From positions 992,001-1,056,000 of the forward strand of contig NZ_BDAI01000001.1 in NCBI RefSeq assembly GCF_002091755.1: a DNA stretch of 64,000 nucleotides, written 5' to 3'. The notes beneath the pieces are model-generated. The model ran no database searches and was not told the origin of the DNA. It was given only the letters and a program-made list of their open reading frames with translations. Of this stretch, positions 17,327-25,494 are shown piece by piece. The position numbers were made by a program, and so were the translations under genes. Every line of letters begins with the position of its first letter. The stretch's first letter is position 1. This DNA is from Pseudomonas nitroreducens NBRC 12694. GTDB lineage: Bacteria; Pseudomonadota; Gammaproteobacteria; Pseudomonadales; Pseudomonadaceae.

Positions 17327-18616
17327 ATGCGTGCAGAACTCAACCAGGGCCTGATCGATTTCCTCGCGGCCTCCCCCACCCCCTTCCACGCCACCCAGGC
17401 CCTCGCCCTCCGCCTTGAAGAGGCCGGCTATCAGCGCCTGGACGAGCGCGAGGCCTGGCGCACCGAAGCCGGTGGCCGCTATTACGTCACCCGCAACGAC
17501 TCCTCGCTGATCGCCTTCAAGCTCGGCACAGTGCCGCTGCTGGAAAACGGCCTGCGCCTGGTCGGCGCCCACACCGACAGCCCGTGCCTGCGCGTCAAGC
17601 CGAACCCCGAACTGGTGCGCAACGGCTACTGGCAGCTGGGCGTCGAGGTCTACGGCGGCGCGCTGTTTGCGCCCTGGTTCGACCGCGACCTGTCCCTGGC
17701 CGGCCGCGTCACCTTCCGCCTGGCGGGCAAGGTGGAAAGCAAGCTGATCGACTTCAGGGCGCCCATTGCGGTGATCCCCAACCTGGCGATCCACCTCAAC
17801 CGCGAAGCCAACCTGGGCTGGGCGATCAATGCGCAGACCGAGCTGCCGCCGATCCTCGCCCAGGTCGCCGCCGGCGAGACCCGCGACTTCCGCGACCTGC
17901 TCGGCGAGCAGTTGCAGCTGGAGCACGGCATCACCGCCGACGCCATCCTTGACTACGAGCTGAGCTTCTACGATACCCAGCGCGCCGCCGTGATCGGCCT
18001 CGACCAGGCGTTCATCGCCGGTGCCCGCCTGGACAACCTGCTGTCCTGCTACGCCGGCCTGCAGGCGCTGCTGGGCAGCAGCGACGAGCAGAGCGGCGTG
18101 CTGGTCTGCACCGACCACGAGGAAGTCGGCTCCTGCTCCGCCTGCGGCGCCGATGGTCCGTTCCTCGAGCAGGTGCTGCGCCGCCTGCTGCCCGAGGGCG
18201 ATGCCTTCACCCGCACCGTGCAGCGCTCGCTGCTGGTCTCCGCCGACAACGCCCACGGCGTACACCCGAACTACGCCGATAAGCACGACGGCAACCACGG
18301 CCCGAAGCTCAACGGCGGTCCGGTGATCAAGATCAACAGCAACCAGCGTTACGCCACCAACAGCGAGACGGCCGGCTTCTTCCGCCACCTGTGCCTGGAA
18401 AACGAAGTGCCGGTGCAGAGCTTCGTGACCCGCAGCGACATGGGTTGCGGCTCCACCATCGGCCCGATCACCGCCAGCCAGATCGGCGTACGCACCGTCG
18501 ACATCGGCCTGCCGACCTTCGCCATGCACTCCATCCGCGAACTGGCCGGCAGCCAGGACCTGCACTACCTGGCCAAGGTTCTCAGCGCCTTCTACGACAG
18601 CGCCGACCTGCCCTGA
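17327..18616 (+). CDS. apeB: M18-family aminopeptidase ApeB
   Basis: 429 residues from ATG 17327, the expected family length. GGAG sits 6 bp upstream, whereas the reading frame extends 48 bp further without a ribosome site. Metal-binding landmarks of M18 peptidases are visible: VGAHTDSPCLRVKP, LDNLLSCYAGLQAL, TDHEEVGSCSACGADG, and the C-terminal SDMGCGSTIGPI and PTFAMHSIRELAG. The enzyme is a cytoplasmic, tetrahedral zinc aminopeptidase that prefers acidic or neutral N-terminal residues. It has its own terminator immediately downstream and no operon partner. Confidence 0.94.
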   Translation: MRAELNQGLIDFLAASPTPFHATQALALRLEEAGYQRLDEREAWRTEAGGRYYVTRNDSSLIAFKLGTVPLLENGLRLVGAHTDSPCLRVKPNPELVRNGYWQLGVEVYGGALFAPWFDRDLSLAGRVTFRLAGKVESKLIDFRAPIAVIPNLAIHLNREANLGWAINAQTELPPILAQVAAGETRDFRDLLGEQLQLEHGITADAILDYELSFYDTQRAAVIGLDQAFIAGARLDNLLSCYAGLQALLGSSDEQSGVLVCTDHEEVGSCSACGADGPFLEQVLRRLLPEGDAFTRTVQRSLLVSADNAHGVHPNYADKHDGNHGPKLNGGPVIKINSNQRYATNSETAGFFRHLCLENEVPVQSFVTRSDMGCGSTIGPITASQIGVRTVDIGLPTFAMHSIRELAGSQDLHYLAKVLSAFYDSADLP

Positions 18617-18620
18617 CCCG

Positions 18621-18648
18621 AACGCCCGGCGCCTGCCGGGCGTTTTTG
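18621..18648 (+). terminator. Terminator of apeB
   Basis: A 10-bp stem (18621-18630 with 18635-18644, loop GCCT) runs into five T, 5 bp past the stop. Confidence 0.9.
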
Positions 18649-18676
18649 TATGGAGAGTCTTAGAGGAGAGCCAGCC

Positions 18677-19078
18677 ATGTCCTTCAACGGAAGCTGCCTG
18701 TGCGGCGATATCGCCTACGAGATCGACGGCCTGGACATGCCTATCGGCCATTGCCACTGCCGGACCTGCCAGAAGGCGCACGCTGCGGCCTTCGCCAGCA
18801 CGGCAGGGGTCATGCGCGAACACTTCCGCTGGACCCGTGGTGCGGACAAGCTGGCAGCCTATGAATCCTCGCCCGGCAAGCTGCGCAAGTTCTGCCCGCG
18901 CTGCGGCACGCAACTGATCGCCGAGCGCGCCGGCCAGCCTCACGTCATCGTGCGGGTAGCCAGCCTGGACGAGGATCCAGGCACCCGGCCGGCGCGGCAT
19001 ATCTGGGTGTCCCACGACCGCCCGTGGCTGGCGCAGGATGGGATTCCGGCCTATCCGGAGTGGAATCCGGACCGCTGA
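18677..19078 (+). CDS. GFA-family protein (zinc-binding, CENP-V/Gfa fold)
   Basis: 133 residues. The GFA zinc-binding cysteines are complete: Cys7 and Cys9 (SCLCGD), Cys26, Cys28 and Cys31 (HCHCRTCQKAH), and Cys73 and Cys76 (FCPRCGTQ). The founding enzyme helps condense glutathione with formaldehyde, but most family members, including small Pseudomonas ones, have no proven activity. GAGGAGA lies just upstream of the chosen ATG. The gene is isolated: the apeB terminator precedes it and a REPIN follows 13 bp after its stop. Confidence 0.87.
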   Translation: MSFNGSCLCGDIAYEIDGLDMPIGHCHCRTCQKAHAAAFASTAGVMREHFRWTRGADKLAAYESSPGKLRKFCPRCGTQLIAERAGQPHVIVRVASLDEDPGTRPARHIWVSHDRPWLAQDGIPAYPEWNPDR

Positions 19079-19091
19079 ATCGACCTTTGAT

Positions 19092-19191
19092 CCTGTAGGA
19101 GCGAGCTTGCTCGCGAACCACGCAGTTTCGGAGTCGTCTGCACGCCCCGCGGCGGAAACCAGTTGTTCGCGGGCAAACTCGCTCCTGCAGG
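19092..19191. repeat. REPIN: inverted pair of Pseudomonas REP sequences
   Basis: Two 27-bp REP units face each other: 19092-19118 (GTAGGAGCGAGCTTGCTCGC core) and 19165-19191 (imperfect reverse complement). The 46 bp between them is unrelated. This is the usual REPIN format mobilised by a RAYT transposase, which is not in this window. It sits between two convergent genes, where it may also act as a bidirectional transcription barrier. Confidence 0.88.
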
Positions 19192-19210
19192 CTCGACCGC
19201 AACTCAAAGA

Positions 19211-19927
19211 TCAATCCGGCACTTCCACACTCACGTGGATGGCATCGTGCCGCCAGAATTCCAGGTCGCAATCGATGATGCGCCCATGCTGGTCGCCATT
19301 GATACGGGTGATGCGCAGCGCCGGGCTGCCCTCGGCGACACGCAGCACGCTGGCCGCCTCACCGTGCAGGGCGGTGGGCACCATGTCGAAGCGCACGCGG
19401 CCGTAGCGGATGTCATAGCGGCTGGCGTACAGCTCGGTGAGTGAACAGGTCAGGTCGCTGTCGAGGATGCCGGGGAAATACGCTGGATTGAGGTAATGCT
19501 CGACGTACAGCACCAGGCGGCCATCTACCCGGCGCAGCCGGCGAATCTGGTAGACGCTCGATAGCGCCGGCAGCTCCAACAGCTCGCAGATCGCCGCACT
19601 GGCGGGCACCTGCCGGGCCGACAGCACCTCGGTCGCCGGCACCCGGCCCTGGCCTTCCACCATGGCGTGGTAGTGGCTGCGCACCAGCGGGTTGTAAAGC
19701 AGGCGCGGCGGCGAGACGAACCAGCCGCGACGCTCCTCGCGGTAGATCAGCCCCTGAGCCTCCAGTTGCCCCAGCGCCTCGCGCAGGGTGATCCGCGTGG
19801 TGTCGAACAACTCGCTCAGCTTGCGCTCGGCCGGCAGCTTGCCGCCAGCGCTGAGCAGGCCGCTGTCGATCTGTTCGATGAGCGCGCGGCAGATCGCCGT
19901 GACTGTGGGTAGCGCCGAATCGCGCAT
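19211..19927 (-). CDS. GntR-family regulator, HutC/UTRA (PhnF-like) subfamily
   Basis: 238 residues. A GntR winged helix spans about 8-70 (LSAGGKLPAERKLSELFDTTRITLREAL region). A UTRA effector domain follows from about 85 to the end, with YQIRRLRRVDGRLVLYVEHYLNP and a final DCDLEFWRHDAIHV strand. UTRA regulators bind small ligands such as sugar phosphates, phosphonates or amino-acid derivatives. It is divergent from the ABC importer operon, whose intergenic region contains several TGGT-N4-ACCA-type sites, so it is very likely the local repressor. The AEP transporter regulator PhnR is the closest analogy in layout. Confidence 0.88.
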   Translation of the reverse strand: MRDSALPTVTAICRALIEQIDSGLLSAGGKLPAERKLSELFDTTRITLREALGQLEAQGLIYREERRGWFVSPPRLLYNPLVRSHYHAMVEGQGRVPATEVLSARQVPASAAICELLELPALSSVYQIRRLRRVDGRLVLYVEHYLNPAYFPGILDSDLTCSLTELYASRYDIRYGRVRFDMVPTALHGEAASVLRVAEGSPALRITRINGDQHGRIIDCDLEFWRHDAIHVSVEVPD

Positions 19928-19941
19928 TCGATTCCCTCTTT

Positions 19942-19953
19942 TGGACTAGTCCA
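19942..19953. promoter_or_regulatory. Candidate GntR/UTRA operator at the regulator start
   Basis: TGGACTAGTCCA is a perfect 12-bp palindrome 15 bp before the regulator ATG. It fits the HutC-subfamily operator form and would allow autorepression. Confidence 0.6.
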
Positions 19954-20067
19954 GCCCCAGAACAGGGCATTTCTTACCCCCGCCGGGGTGTCGTCATCCT
20001 AGGAAAGCCCGATGACCGTCCCGTGACAGTGCCTTTGCAAGCAGCGCCCATGCCAGTTAACGACACC

Positions 20068-20110
20068 AGCGTAGACCAGGCGGATCAAGGCGTTGGCCAT
20101 GGTCTACGCT
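20068..20110. promoter_or_regulatory. 11-bp inverted repeat with GTAGACCA / TGGTCTAC arms
   Basis: AGCGTAGACCA (20068-20078) and its exact reverse complement (20100-20110) are separated by 21 bp, two helical turns. The arms carry the same TAGACCA half-site as the operator at 20209, which suggests cooperative binding or looping by the UTRA regulator. Confidence 0.55.
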
Positions 20111-20208
20111 TTTCCCCGACGACCCACTGGCCGCGCAGGGCCGGGCTGGCGCGCCGGGTGCCTACATCAAACTGTCATCCACGCCGCTTAGATTGGCCTG
20201 CGTCTTGC

Positions 20209-20220
20209 TGATCTAGACCA
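20209..20220. promoter_or_regulatory. Candidate operator before the importer operon
   Basis: TGATCTAGACCA is one mismatch from the palindrome TGGTCTAGACCA, the form bound by PhnF-like HutC regulators. It lies 33 bp before the first ATG, where it would overlap the promoter or early transcript. Confidence 0.6.
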
Positions 20221-20253
20221 CGCTTGAAATCACTCAAACCGAAGGAGCACCGA

Positions 20254-21312
20254 ATGAAACGCTTGCTTGCTTCACTGCTGGGATCGGCCATTGCCTTGGG
20301 CAGCGGCCTCGCCATGGCGGCCAACGCCGATCTGCAATCGCTGGAAGCCGCCGCCCGCAAGGAAGGCCAGGTCAACAGCGTGGGCATGCCCGACAGCTGG
20401 GCGAACTGGAAGGACACCTGGAAGGACCTGGAAAGCAAGTACGGCTTGAAGCACATGGACACCGACATGAGCTCGGCCCAGGAGCTGGCGAAGTTCAAGG
20501 CCGAGAAGGAAAACGCCAGCGCCGACATCGGCGACGTCGGCGCCGCCTTCGGCCCTATCGCCATGCAGATGGACGTCAGCCAGCCCTACAAGGCCAGCAC
20601 CTGGGACCAGGTCCCGGAATGGGCCAAGGACAAGGACGGCCACTGGGCGCTCGCCTACACCGGCACCATCGCCTTCATCGTCAACAAGCAGTTGGTCAAG
20701 GAGGTCCCGCACAGTTGGGCCGACCTGCTCAAGGGCAAGTACAAGGTCACCATCGGTGACGTCAGCGCCGCTGCCCAGGCCGTCAACGGCGTACTGGCCG
20801 CCAGCATCGCCAATGGCGGCGACGAGAAGAACATCAAGCCTGGCCTGGAGTTCTTCGCCCAGCTCGCCAAACAGGGCCGCCTGTCGCTGACCAACCCGGT
20901 GATCAACACCCTGGAGAAGGGTGAAGTGGAAGTCGGCATCGTCTGGGACTTCAACGGCTTGAGCTACCGCGACCAGATCGACCCGTCGCGCTTCGAGGTG
21001 CTGATCCCCTCCGACGGCTCGGTGATCTCCGGCTACACCACCATCATCAACAAGTACGCGAAGAACCCGAACGCCGCCAAGCTGGCCCGCGAATACATCT
21101 TCAGCGACGCCGGGCAGATCAATCTGGCCAAGGGCAACGCCCGGCCGATCCGTGCCGAGCACCTGACCCTGCCGGCCGACGTACAAGCCAAGCTGCTGCC
21201 CAACGAGCAGTACGCCAAGGCCCAGCCGATCAAGGATCCCAAGGCCTGGGAAGAGACCTCCAAGCGTCTGCCGCGGATGTGGCAAGAGAACGTCATCATC
21301 AACATGCAATGA
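20254..21312 (+). CDS. ABC importer substrate-binding protein (Fe3+/phosphonate/polyamine type)
   Basis: 352 residues, with a signal peptide of about 25-30 residues ending LAMAANADL. It has the two-lobed periplasmic fold of the FbpA/PotD/PhnS class: GQVNSVGMPDSWANWKDTW early, DIGDVGAAFGPIAMQMDVSQ, WALAYTGTIAFIVNKQL, and VEVGIVWDFNGLSYRDQI. Proteins of this class bind iron, polyamines, thiamine, 2-aminoethylphosphonate or phosphoesters; the ligand cannot be read from the sequence. It is first in an operon of six genes and is preceded by a strong AAGGAG site and a candidate operator. The phosphatase-type genes that follow favour a phosphorus-containing ligand. Confidence 0.87.
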   Translation: MKRLLASLLGSAIALGSGLAMAANADLQSLEAAARKEGQVNSVGMPDSWANWKDTWKDLESKYGLKHMDTDMSSAQELAKFKAEKENASADIGDVGAAFGPIAMQMDVSQPYKASTWDQVPEWAKDKDGHWALAYTGTIAFIVNKQLVKEVPHSWADLLKGKYKVTIGDVSAAAQAVNGVLAASIANGGDEKNIKPGLEFFAQLAKQGRLSLTNPVINTLEKGEVEVGIVWDFNGLSYRDQIDPSRFEVLIPSDGSVISGYTTIINKYAKNPNAAKLAREYIFSDAGQINLAKGNARPIRAEHLTLPADVQAKLLPNEQYAKAQPIKDPKAWEETSKRLPRMWQENVIINMQ

Positions 21313-21368
21313 CGCCCAGCCGCCTCGGTTCACGCCGGGGCGGCCGCGTTTCGCCGAAGGCCCCGCCC

Positions 21369-22178
21369 ATGCGCCACGACGTCATCCTGGTCGTCCTCGA
21401 CGGCCTCAACTACAGCGTCGCCCACGACTGCATGGGCCACCTGCAAGCGCTGTGCAATGCCGGCCGCGGCCAGCTGTACCGGCTCGAATGCGAGCTGCCG
21501 TCGCTGTCGCGCCCGCTCTATGAATGCATCCTTACCGGTGTGCGCCCCATCGACAGCGGCATCCTGCACAACGATGTGTCGCGCCGGTCCAACCAGCGCA
21601 GCCTGTTCCACTACGCCCGCGCCGCCGGCCTGACGACCGCCGCAGCGGCCTATCACTGGGTCAGCGAGCTGTACAACCGCACGCCCTTCGACCCGGCGCG
21701 CGACCGGCATACCGACGATGAATCCCTGCCGATCCAGCACGGGCACTTCTACTGGACCGACCACTACCCCGACTCGCACCTGTTCACCGACGCCGAGTCG
21801 CTGCGCCGCCGGCACGCGCCGAACTGCCTGCTGGTGCACCCGATGAACATCGACGACACCGGCCACAAGCACGGCCTCGGCACGCCGCAGTACCGCAACA
21901 GCGCGCGGCACGCCGACATCATCCTCTCCGAATACCTGCACCAGTGGCTGGCCGCCGGCTACCAGGTGATGGTCACCGCCGACCACGGCATGAACGACGA
22001 CCGCAGCCACGGCGGCATCCTCCCCGAGGAGCGCGAAGTGCCGCTGTTCGTCTTCGGCGAGGCATTCAGCCTCGATGACCAGGCCCGCCCGCGCCAGGTC
22101 GAACTCTGCGGCACGCTGTGCGAGATCCTCGGCGCGCCCCACGACAAACCGGTCTGCCGGGAGCTGCTCAAGGCATGA
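21369..22178 (+). CDS. Alkaline-phosphatase-superfamily enzyme (nucleotide pyrophosphatase/phosphodiesterase-like)
   Basis: 269 residues from ATG 21369, with no signal peptide, so cytoplasmic. Metal and catalytic residues of the PF01663 group are in place: Asp11 (VVLDGLNYS), the nucleophile Ser47 in LPSLSRPLYECILTG, DDTGHKHG near 165-175, the Asp-His pair in TADHGMND near 208, and a final HGG near 217. It should hydrolyse phosphodiesters, pyrophosphates or phosphonate esters. Lying between the binding protein and the permeases of an importer, it probably acts on the imported molecule. It is short for an NPP (about 400), so the cap region is reduced. Its stop overlaps the first permease ATG. 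Confidence 0.82.
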   Translation: MRHDVILVVLDGLNYSVAHDCMGHLQALCNAGRGQLYRLECELPSLSRPLYECILTGVRPIDSGILHNDVSRRSNQRSLFHYARAAGLTTAAAAYHWVSELYNRTPFDPARDRHTDDESLPIQHGHFYWTDHYPDSHLFTDAESLRRRHAPNCLLVHPMNIDDTGHKHGLGTPQYRNSARHADIILSEYLHQWLAAGYQVMVTADHGMNDDRSHGGILPEEREVPLFVFGEAFSLDDQARPRQVELCGTLCEILGAPHDKPVCRELLKA

Positions 22179-23017
22179 GATCGAACACCGGAAAACGCTT
22201 CGCCCTGCTCTGCCTGCTGCCTTTCGCACTGTTCTTCTTCGCCTTCCAGCTCGCGCCGCTGCTGTGGGTGATGATCAACAGCGTGCGCACCGGCGACGGC
22301 TGGGGCCTGGGCAATTTCAGCGAGATCTTCGGCTCGCCCTTCTACCTCCAGGCGATCCGCTACAGCCTGGAAATCTCGCTGTGGTCGAGCCTGATCGGAC
22401 TGTTCATCGCCATCCTCGGCAGCTACTCGCTGCGCCAGGTGGACAGCAAGCTGCGCGACTTCGTGATGGCCTTCGCCAACATGACCAGCAACTTCGCCGG
22501 GGTGCCGCTGGCCTTCGCCTTCATCATCATCCTCGGCTTCAACGGCGCCATCACCCTGCTGCTGAAACAGGCGGGGATCATCGAGGACTTCAACCTCTAT
22601 TCGAAGACCGGCCTGATCATCCTCTACACCTACTTCCAGATTCCCCTGGGCGTGATGCTGCTCTACCCGGCCTTCGACGCCCTGCGCGAGGACTGGCGCG
22701 AATCCGCCGCGCTGCTGGGCGCCAGCCAGTGGGCGTTCTGGCGGCACATCGGCATCCCGGTGCTGACCCCTGCGCTGCTGGGCACCTTCGTCATCCTGCT
22801 GGCCAACGCGCTGGGCGCCTACGCCACCGTCTACTCGCTGACCACCGGCAACTTCAACGTGGTGCCGATCCGCATCGCCGGGCTGGTCTCGGGCGACGTG
22901 TTCCTCGACCCGAACATGGCCAGTGCTCTGGCGATGGTGCTGGTCGGCCTGATGAGCATCATTACCCTGGCCCACCAGTGGCTGCTGCGCCGGAGCTACC
23001 ATGTCGAGAAACGCTAA
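22175..23017 (+). CDS. ABC importer permease, first subunit
   Basis: 280 residues from the ATG that overlaps the preceding TGA. About six membrane helices are visible, beginning FALLCLLPFALFFFAFQ. The BPD_transp_1 coupling (EAA) loop is near 185-205: DWRESAALLGASQWAFWRHI. The family is that of the PotB/PhnU inner-membrane subunits. Its 3' end overlaps the second permease gene by 17 bp. The two permeases differ, so the transporter core is a heterodimer. Confidence 0.9.
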   Translation: MRSNTGKRFALLCLLPFALFFFAFQLAPLLWVMINSVRTGDGWGLGNFSEIFGSPFYLQAIRYSLEISLWSSLIGLFIAILGSYSLRQVDSKLRDFVMAFANMTSNFAGVPLAFAFIIILGFNGAITLLLKQAGIIEDFNLYSKTGLIILYTYFQIPLGVMLLYPAFDALREDWRESAALLGASQWAFWRHIGIPVLTPALLGTFVILLANALGAYATVYSLTTGNFNVVPIRIAGLVSGDVFLDPNMASALAMVLVGLMSIITLAHQWLLRRSYHVEKR

Positions 23018-23789
23018 CGCGCTCTACCACCGCGTGGTGGTCTACGCGCTGTTCCTGATCCTGCTGGTGCCGCTGGCCGCCACCCTGCTCTATTCGCTGG
23101 CCACCTCCTGGAGCGCCAGCGTGCTGCCCGACGGGCTGACCCTGAAGTGGTTCCTGACCCTGTGGAGCGACCCGCGTTTCCTCGTCGCCTTCGGCCAGTC
23201 GCTGCTGGTGTGCTTCGGCGCGCTGATCCTGAGCGTGGCGCTGGTGCTGCCGCTGATGTTCGTCATCCACTACTACTTCCCGCGCCTGGACGCGCTGATG
23301 AACGTGCTGATCCTGCTGCCCTTCGCGGTGCCGCCGGTGGTCTCGTCGGTCGGCCTGCTTCAGCTCTACGCCTCGGGCCCGGTACCCATCGTCGGCACGC
23401 CGTGGATCCTGATCGGCTGCTACTTCACCATCGCCCTGCCTTTCATGTACCGGGCGATCAGCAACAACCTGCAGGCGATCAACCTGCACGACCTGATGGA
23501 CGCCGCCCACCTGCTCGGCGCCAGCACCTGGCAGGCCGCCCTGCTGGTGGTGCTGCCGAACCTGCGCAAGGGCCTGATGGTGGCGCTGTTCCTGTCCTTC
23601 AGCTTCCTCATCGGCGAGTTCGTCTTCGCCAACCTGCTGGTGGGCACCCGCTACGAGACGCTGCAGGTGTTCCTCAACAACATGCGCAACAGCAGCGGCC
23701 ACTACACCAGCGCAGTGGTGGTCTCCTACTTCCTCTTCGTCCTGCTGCTCACCTGGGCGGCAAATCGTTTGAACAAGGACAAGACCTGA
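23001..23789 (+). CDS. ABC importer permease, second subunit
   Basis: 262 residues with about six helices. The EAA loop is MDAAHLLGASTWQAALLVVL near residue 160-180, followed by LPNLRKG. It is a PotC/PhnV-type subunit. It overlaps the upstream permease gene by 17 bp, and its stop is 1 bp before the ATPase ATG, so expression is tightly coupled. No odd features. Confidence 0.9.
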   Translation: MSRNANALYHRVVVYALFLILLVPLAATLLYSLATSWSASVLPDGLTLKWFLTLWSDPRFLVAFGQSLLVCFGALILSVALVLPLMFVIHYYFPRLDALMNVLILLPFAVPPVVSSVGLLQLYASGPVPIVGTPWILIGCYFTIALPFMYRAISNNLQAINLHDLMDAAHLLGASTWQAALLVVLPNLRKGLMVALFLSFSFLIGEFVFANLLVGTRYETLQVFLNNMRNSSGHYTSAVVVSYFLFVLLLTWAANRLNKDKT

Positions 23790-23790
23790 C

Positions 23791-24786
23791 ATGAGCTTCC
23801 TCAGCGTCGAAACACTGAACAAGAGCTACGGCAGCACCACGGTATTCCAGGACATCGACTTCGCCGCCGAGCGCGGCGAGTTCGTCACCCTGCTCGGCCC
23901 CAGCGGCTGCGGCAAATCCACCCTGCTGCGCTGCATCGCCGGCCTCACCGCGGTGGACAGCGGACGCATCCTGCTGGACGGCGAGGACATCGTGCCGAAA
24001 AGTCCGCAGAAACGCGGCATCGCCATGGTGTTCCAGAGCTACGCGCTGTTCCCCAACATGACCGTGGAGCAGAACGTCGGCTTCGGTTTGCGCATGCACA
24101 AGGTGCCGGGAGCGGAATCCGCCCAGCGCGTGGCCGAGGTGCTGGACATGGTCGAACTCGGCCCGCTCGCCACACGCTATCCGCACCAGCTCTCCGGCGG
24201 CCAGTGCCAGCGCGTCGCCCTGGCCCGCTCGCTGGTCACCCGCCCACGCCTGCTGCTGCTCGACGAGCCGCTGTCGGCGCTGGACGCACGCATCCGCAAG
24301 CACCTGCGCGAGCAGATACGGCGCATCCAGCAGGAGCTGAAACTGACCACGGTGTTCGTCACCCACGATCAGGAAGAAGCACTGACGCTGTCCGACCGTA
24401 TCGTACTGATGAACGCCGGGCGCATCGTCCAGAGCGGCGACGCCGAGACGCTCTACACGGCGCCGGAAAACGCCTTCGCCGCCGGCTTCATCGGCAACTA
24501 CAACCTGCTCGACGCGGCCCAGGCGACCAGGCTCCTGGACCGCCCCTTCCGCCAGCAGGTGGCGATCCGCCCCGAATCCCTGCGCCTGAGCGCCGAAGCG
24601 AGCGAGGGCATTCCGGTTCGGGTACTCTCCCACAGCCTGCTGGGCAACGTGATCCGCTACCGGGTGGACGCCAATGGCGTCGAGCTGACCGTGGACGTCC
24701 TCAACCGCAGCGCCGAGCGCCTGTACCCAGCCGGCACCACGCTCGGCCTGCACGTAGACATTGAAAGCATACGGGAGGTGGCCTGA
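23791..24786 (+). CDS. ABC importer ATP-binding subunit (PotA/PhnT/FbpC type)
   Basis: 331 residues. Walker A is GPSGCGKST (near 36-44), the signature LSGGQCQRVALARSL (near 133-147), Walker B LLLLDEPLSALD, and the switch His is in FVTHDQEEAL. A C-terminal TOBE-like domain (about 245-331) may bind a regulatory ligand. The signature has Cys where Gln-x-Gln is usual (GGQCQR), a minor variation. It energises import through the two preceding permeases. Its last base overlaps the HAD gene start (TGATG). Confidence 0.92.
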   Translation: MSFLSVETLNKSYGSTTVFQDIDFAAERGEFVTLLGPSGCGKSTLLRCIAGLTAVDSGRILLDGEDIVPKSPQKRGIAMVFQSYALFPNMTVEQNVGFGLRMHKVPGAESAQRVAEVLDMVELGPLATRYPHQLSGGQCQRVALARSLVTRPRLLLLDEPLSALDARIRKHLREQIRRIQQELKLTTVFVTHDQEEALTLSDRIVLMNAGRIVQSGDAETLYTAPENAFAAGFIGNYNLLDAAQATRLLDRPFRQQVAIRPESLRLSAEASEGIPVRVLSHSLLGNVIRYRVDANGVELTVDVLNRSAERLYPAGTTLGLHVDIESIREVA

Positions 24787-25439
24787 TGGCCCTGGTGATA
24801 TTCGACCTCGACGACACCCTGATCGACGGCGACTGCGCGAGCCTGTGGAGCAAGCGCATGGCCGATCTCGGCTGGGTCGACGCGGAGTCGTTCCTCAAGC
24901 GCGACGCCGAACTGATGGCGCTGTACGCGCAGGGCAAACTGCCCATGGAGGACTACATGGCCTTCGCCCTGGAACCGATGGCCGGGCGCAGCGTGGAAGA
25001 AATCGAGCGCGATGTGGAAGCCTTCGTCGAGGACGTGATCGAGCCGCTGATCCATAGCGACGCGTGTGCCACCCTCGCCCGCCACCGCGAAGCTGGCGAC
25101 CGCCCGCTGGTGATCTCAGCCTCCGGCGTGCACCTGGTCCAGCCCATTGCCGAACGCATCGGCATCGACGAAGTGCTGGCCATCGACCTGGAAGTAGTGA
25201 ACGGCCACTACACCGGCCGTACCGTTGGCGTGCTCACCTACCGCGAAGGCAAGGTGCTGCGCCTGCTCGACCTGCTGGAGGGCGACGACAGCCCCCTGGC
25301 CCAGGCGCACTTCTACTCAGACTCGCGCAACGACCTGCCACTGCTCAAGCTGGTGGGCAACCCGCACGTGGTGAATGCCGATCCGGTCCTGCTGGAGCAT
25401 GCACAGAAGATGGGCTGGGACGTTCTGAACTGGAAATGA
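24786..25439 (+). CDS. HAD-superfamily phosphatase (subfamily IB, phosphoserine-phosphatase-like)
   Basis: 217 residues. HAD motif I is FDLDDTLIDGD with nucleophile Asp7 and acid/base Asp9. Motif II is VISASG, and motif IV is YSDSRNDLPLL with the Mg-binding aspartates. The helical cap between motifs I and II places it in subfamily IB with SerB. It is the last gene of the importer operon, coupled by a 1-bp overlap to the ATPase gene. In context it probably removes phosphate from the product of the alkaline-phosphatase-like enzyme. The natural substrate is unknown. Confidence 0.85.
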   Translation: MALVIFDLDDTLIDGDCASLWSKRMADLGWVDAESFLKRDAELMALYAQGKLPMEDYMAFALEPMAGRSVEEIERDVEAFVEDVIEPLIHSDACATLARHREAGDRPLVISASGVHLVQPIAERIGIDEVLAIDLEVVNGHYTGRTVGVLTYREGKVLRLLDLLEGDDSPLAQAHFYSDSRNDLPLLKLVGNPHVVNADPVLLEHAQKMGWDVLNWK

Positions 25440-25452
25440 CCTCTTGCGCAGA

Positions 25453-25479
25453 AAAAGGGCCGCTTCAGCGGCCCTTTTC
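25453..25479. terminator. Bidirectional terminator between the importer operon and the quinone oxidoreductase
   Basis: An 11-bp stem (25453-25463 with 25468-25478, loop TTCA) is flanked by A and T runs on both sides, so it can stop both convergent transcripts. Confidence 0.88.
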
Positions 25480-25494
25480 ATGAGTGCAATCGAC

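Larger units (their letters stand above)
19928..20253. other. Divergent regulatory region between the GntR gene and the ABC operon
   Basis: This 326-bp non-coding region contains no gene-like frame. It carries three candidate regulator sites, at 19942-19953, 20068-20110 and 20209-20220. A single CTGTCAT heptamer at 20172-20178 resembles half a Pho box, but its second half is missing. AAGGAG at 20242-20247 is the ribosome site of the binding-protein gene. Confidence 0.6.

Noticed and set aside
20172..20178. CTGTCAT heptamer before the importer operon, possible Pho box
   Set aside because: The second heptamer at the required spacing is absent; a single heptamer is too common.
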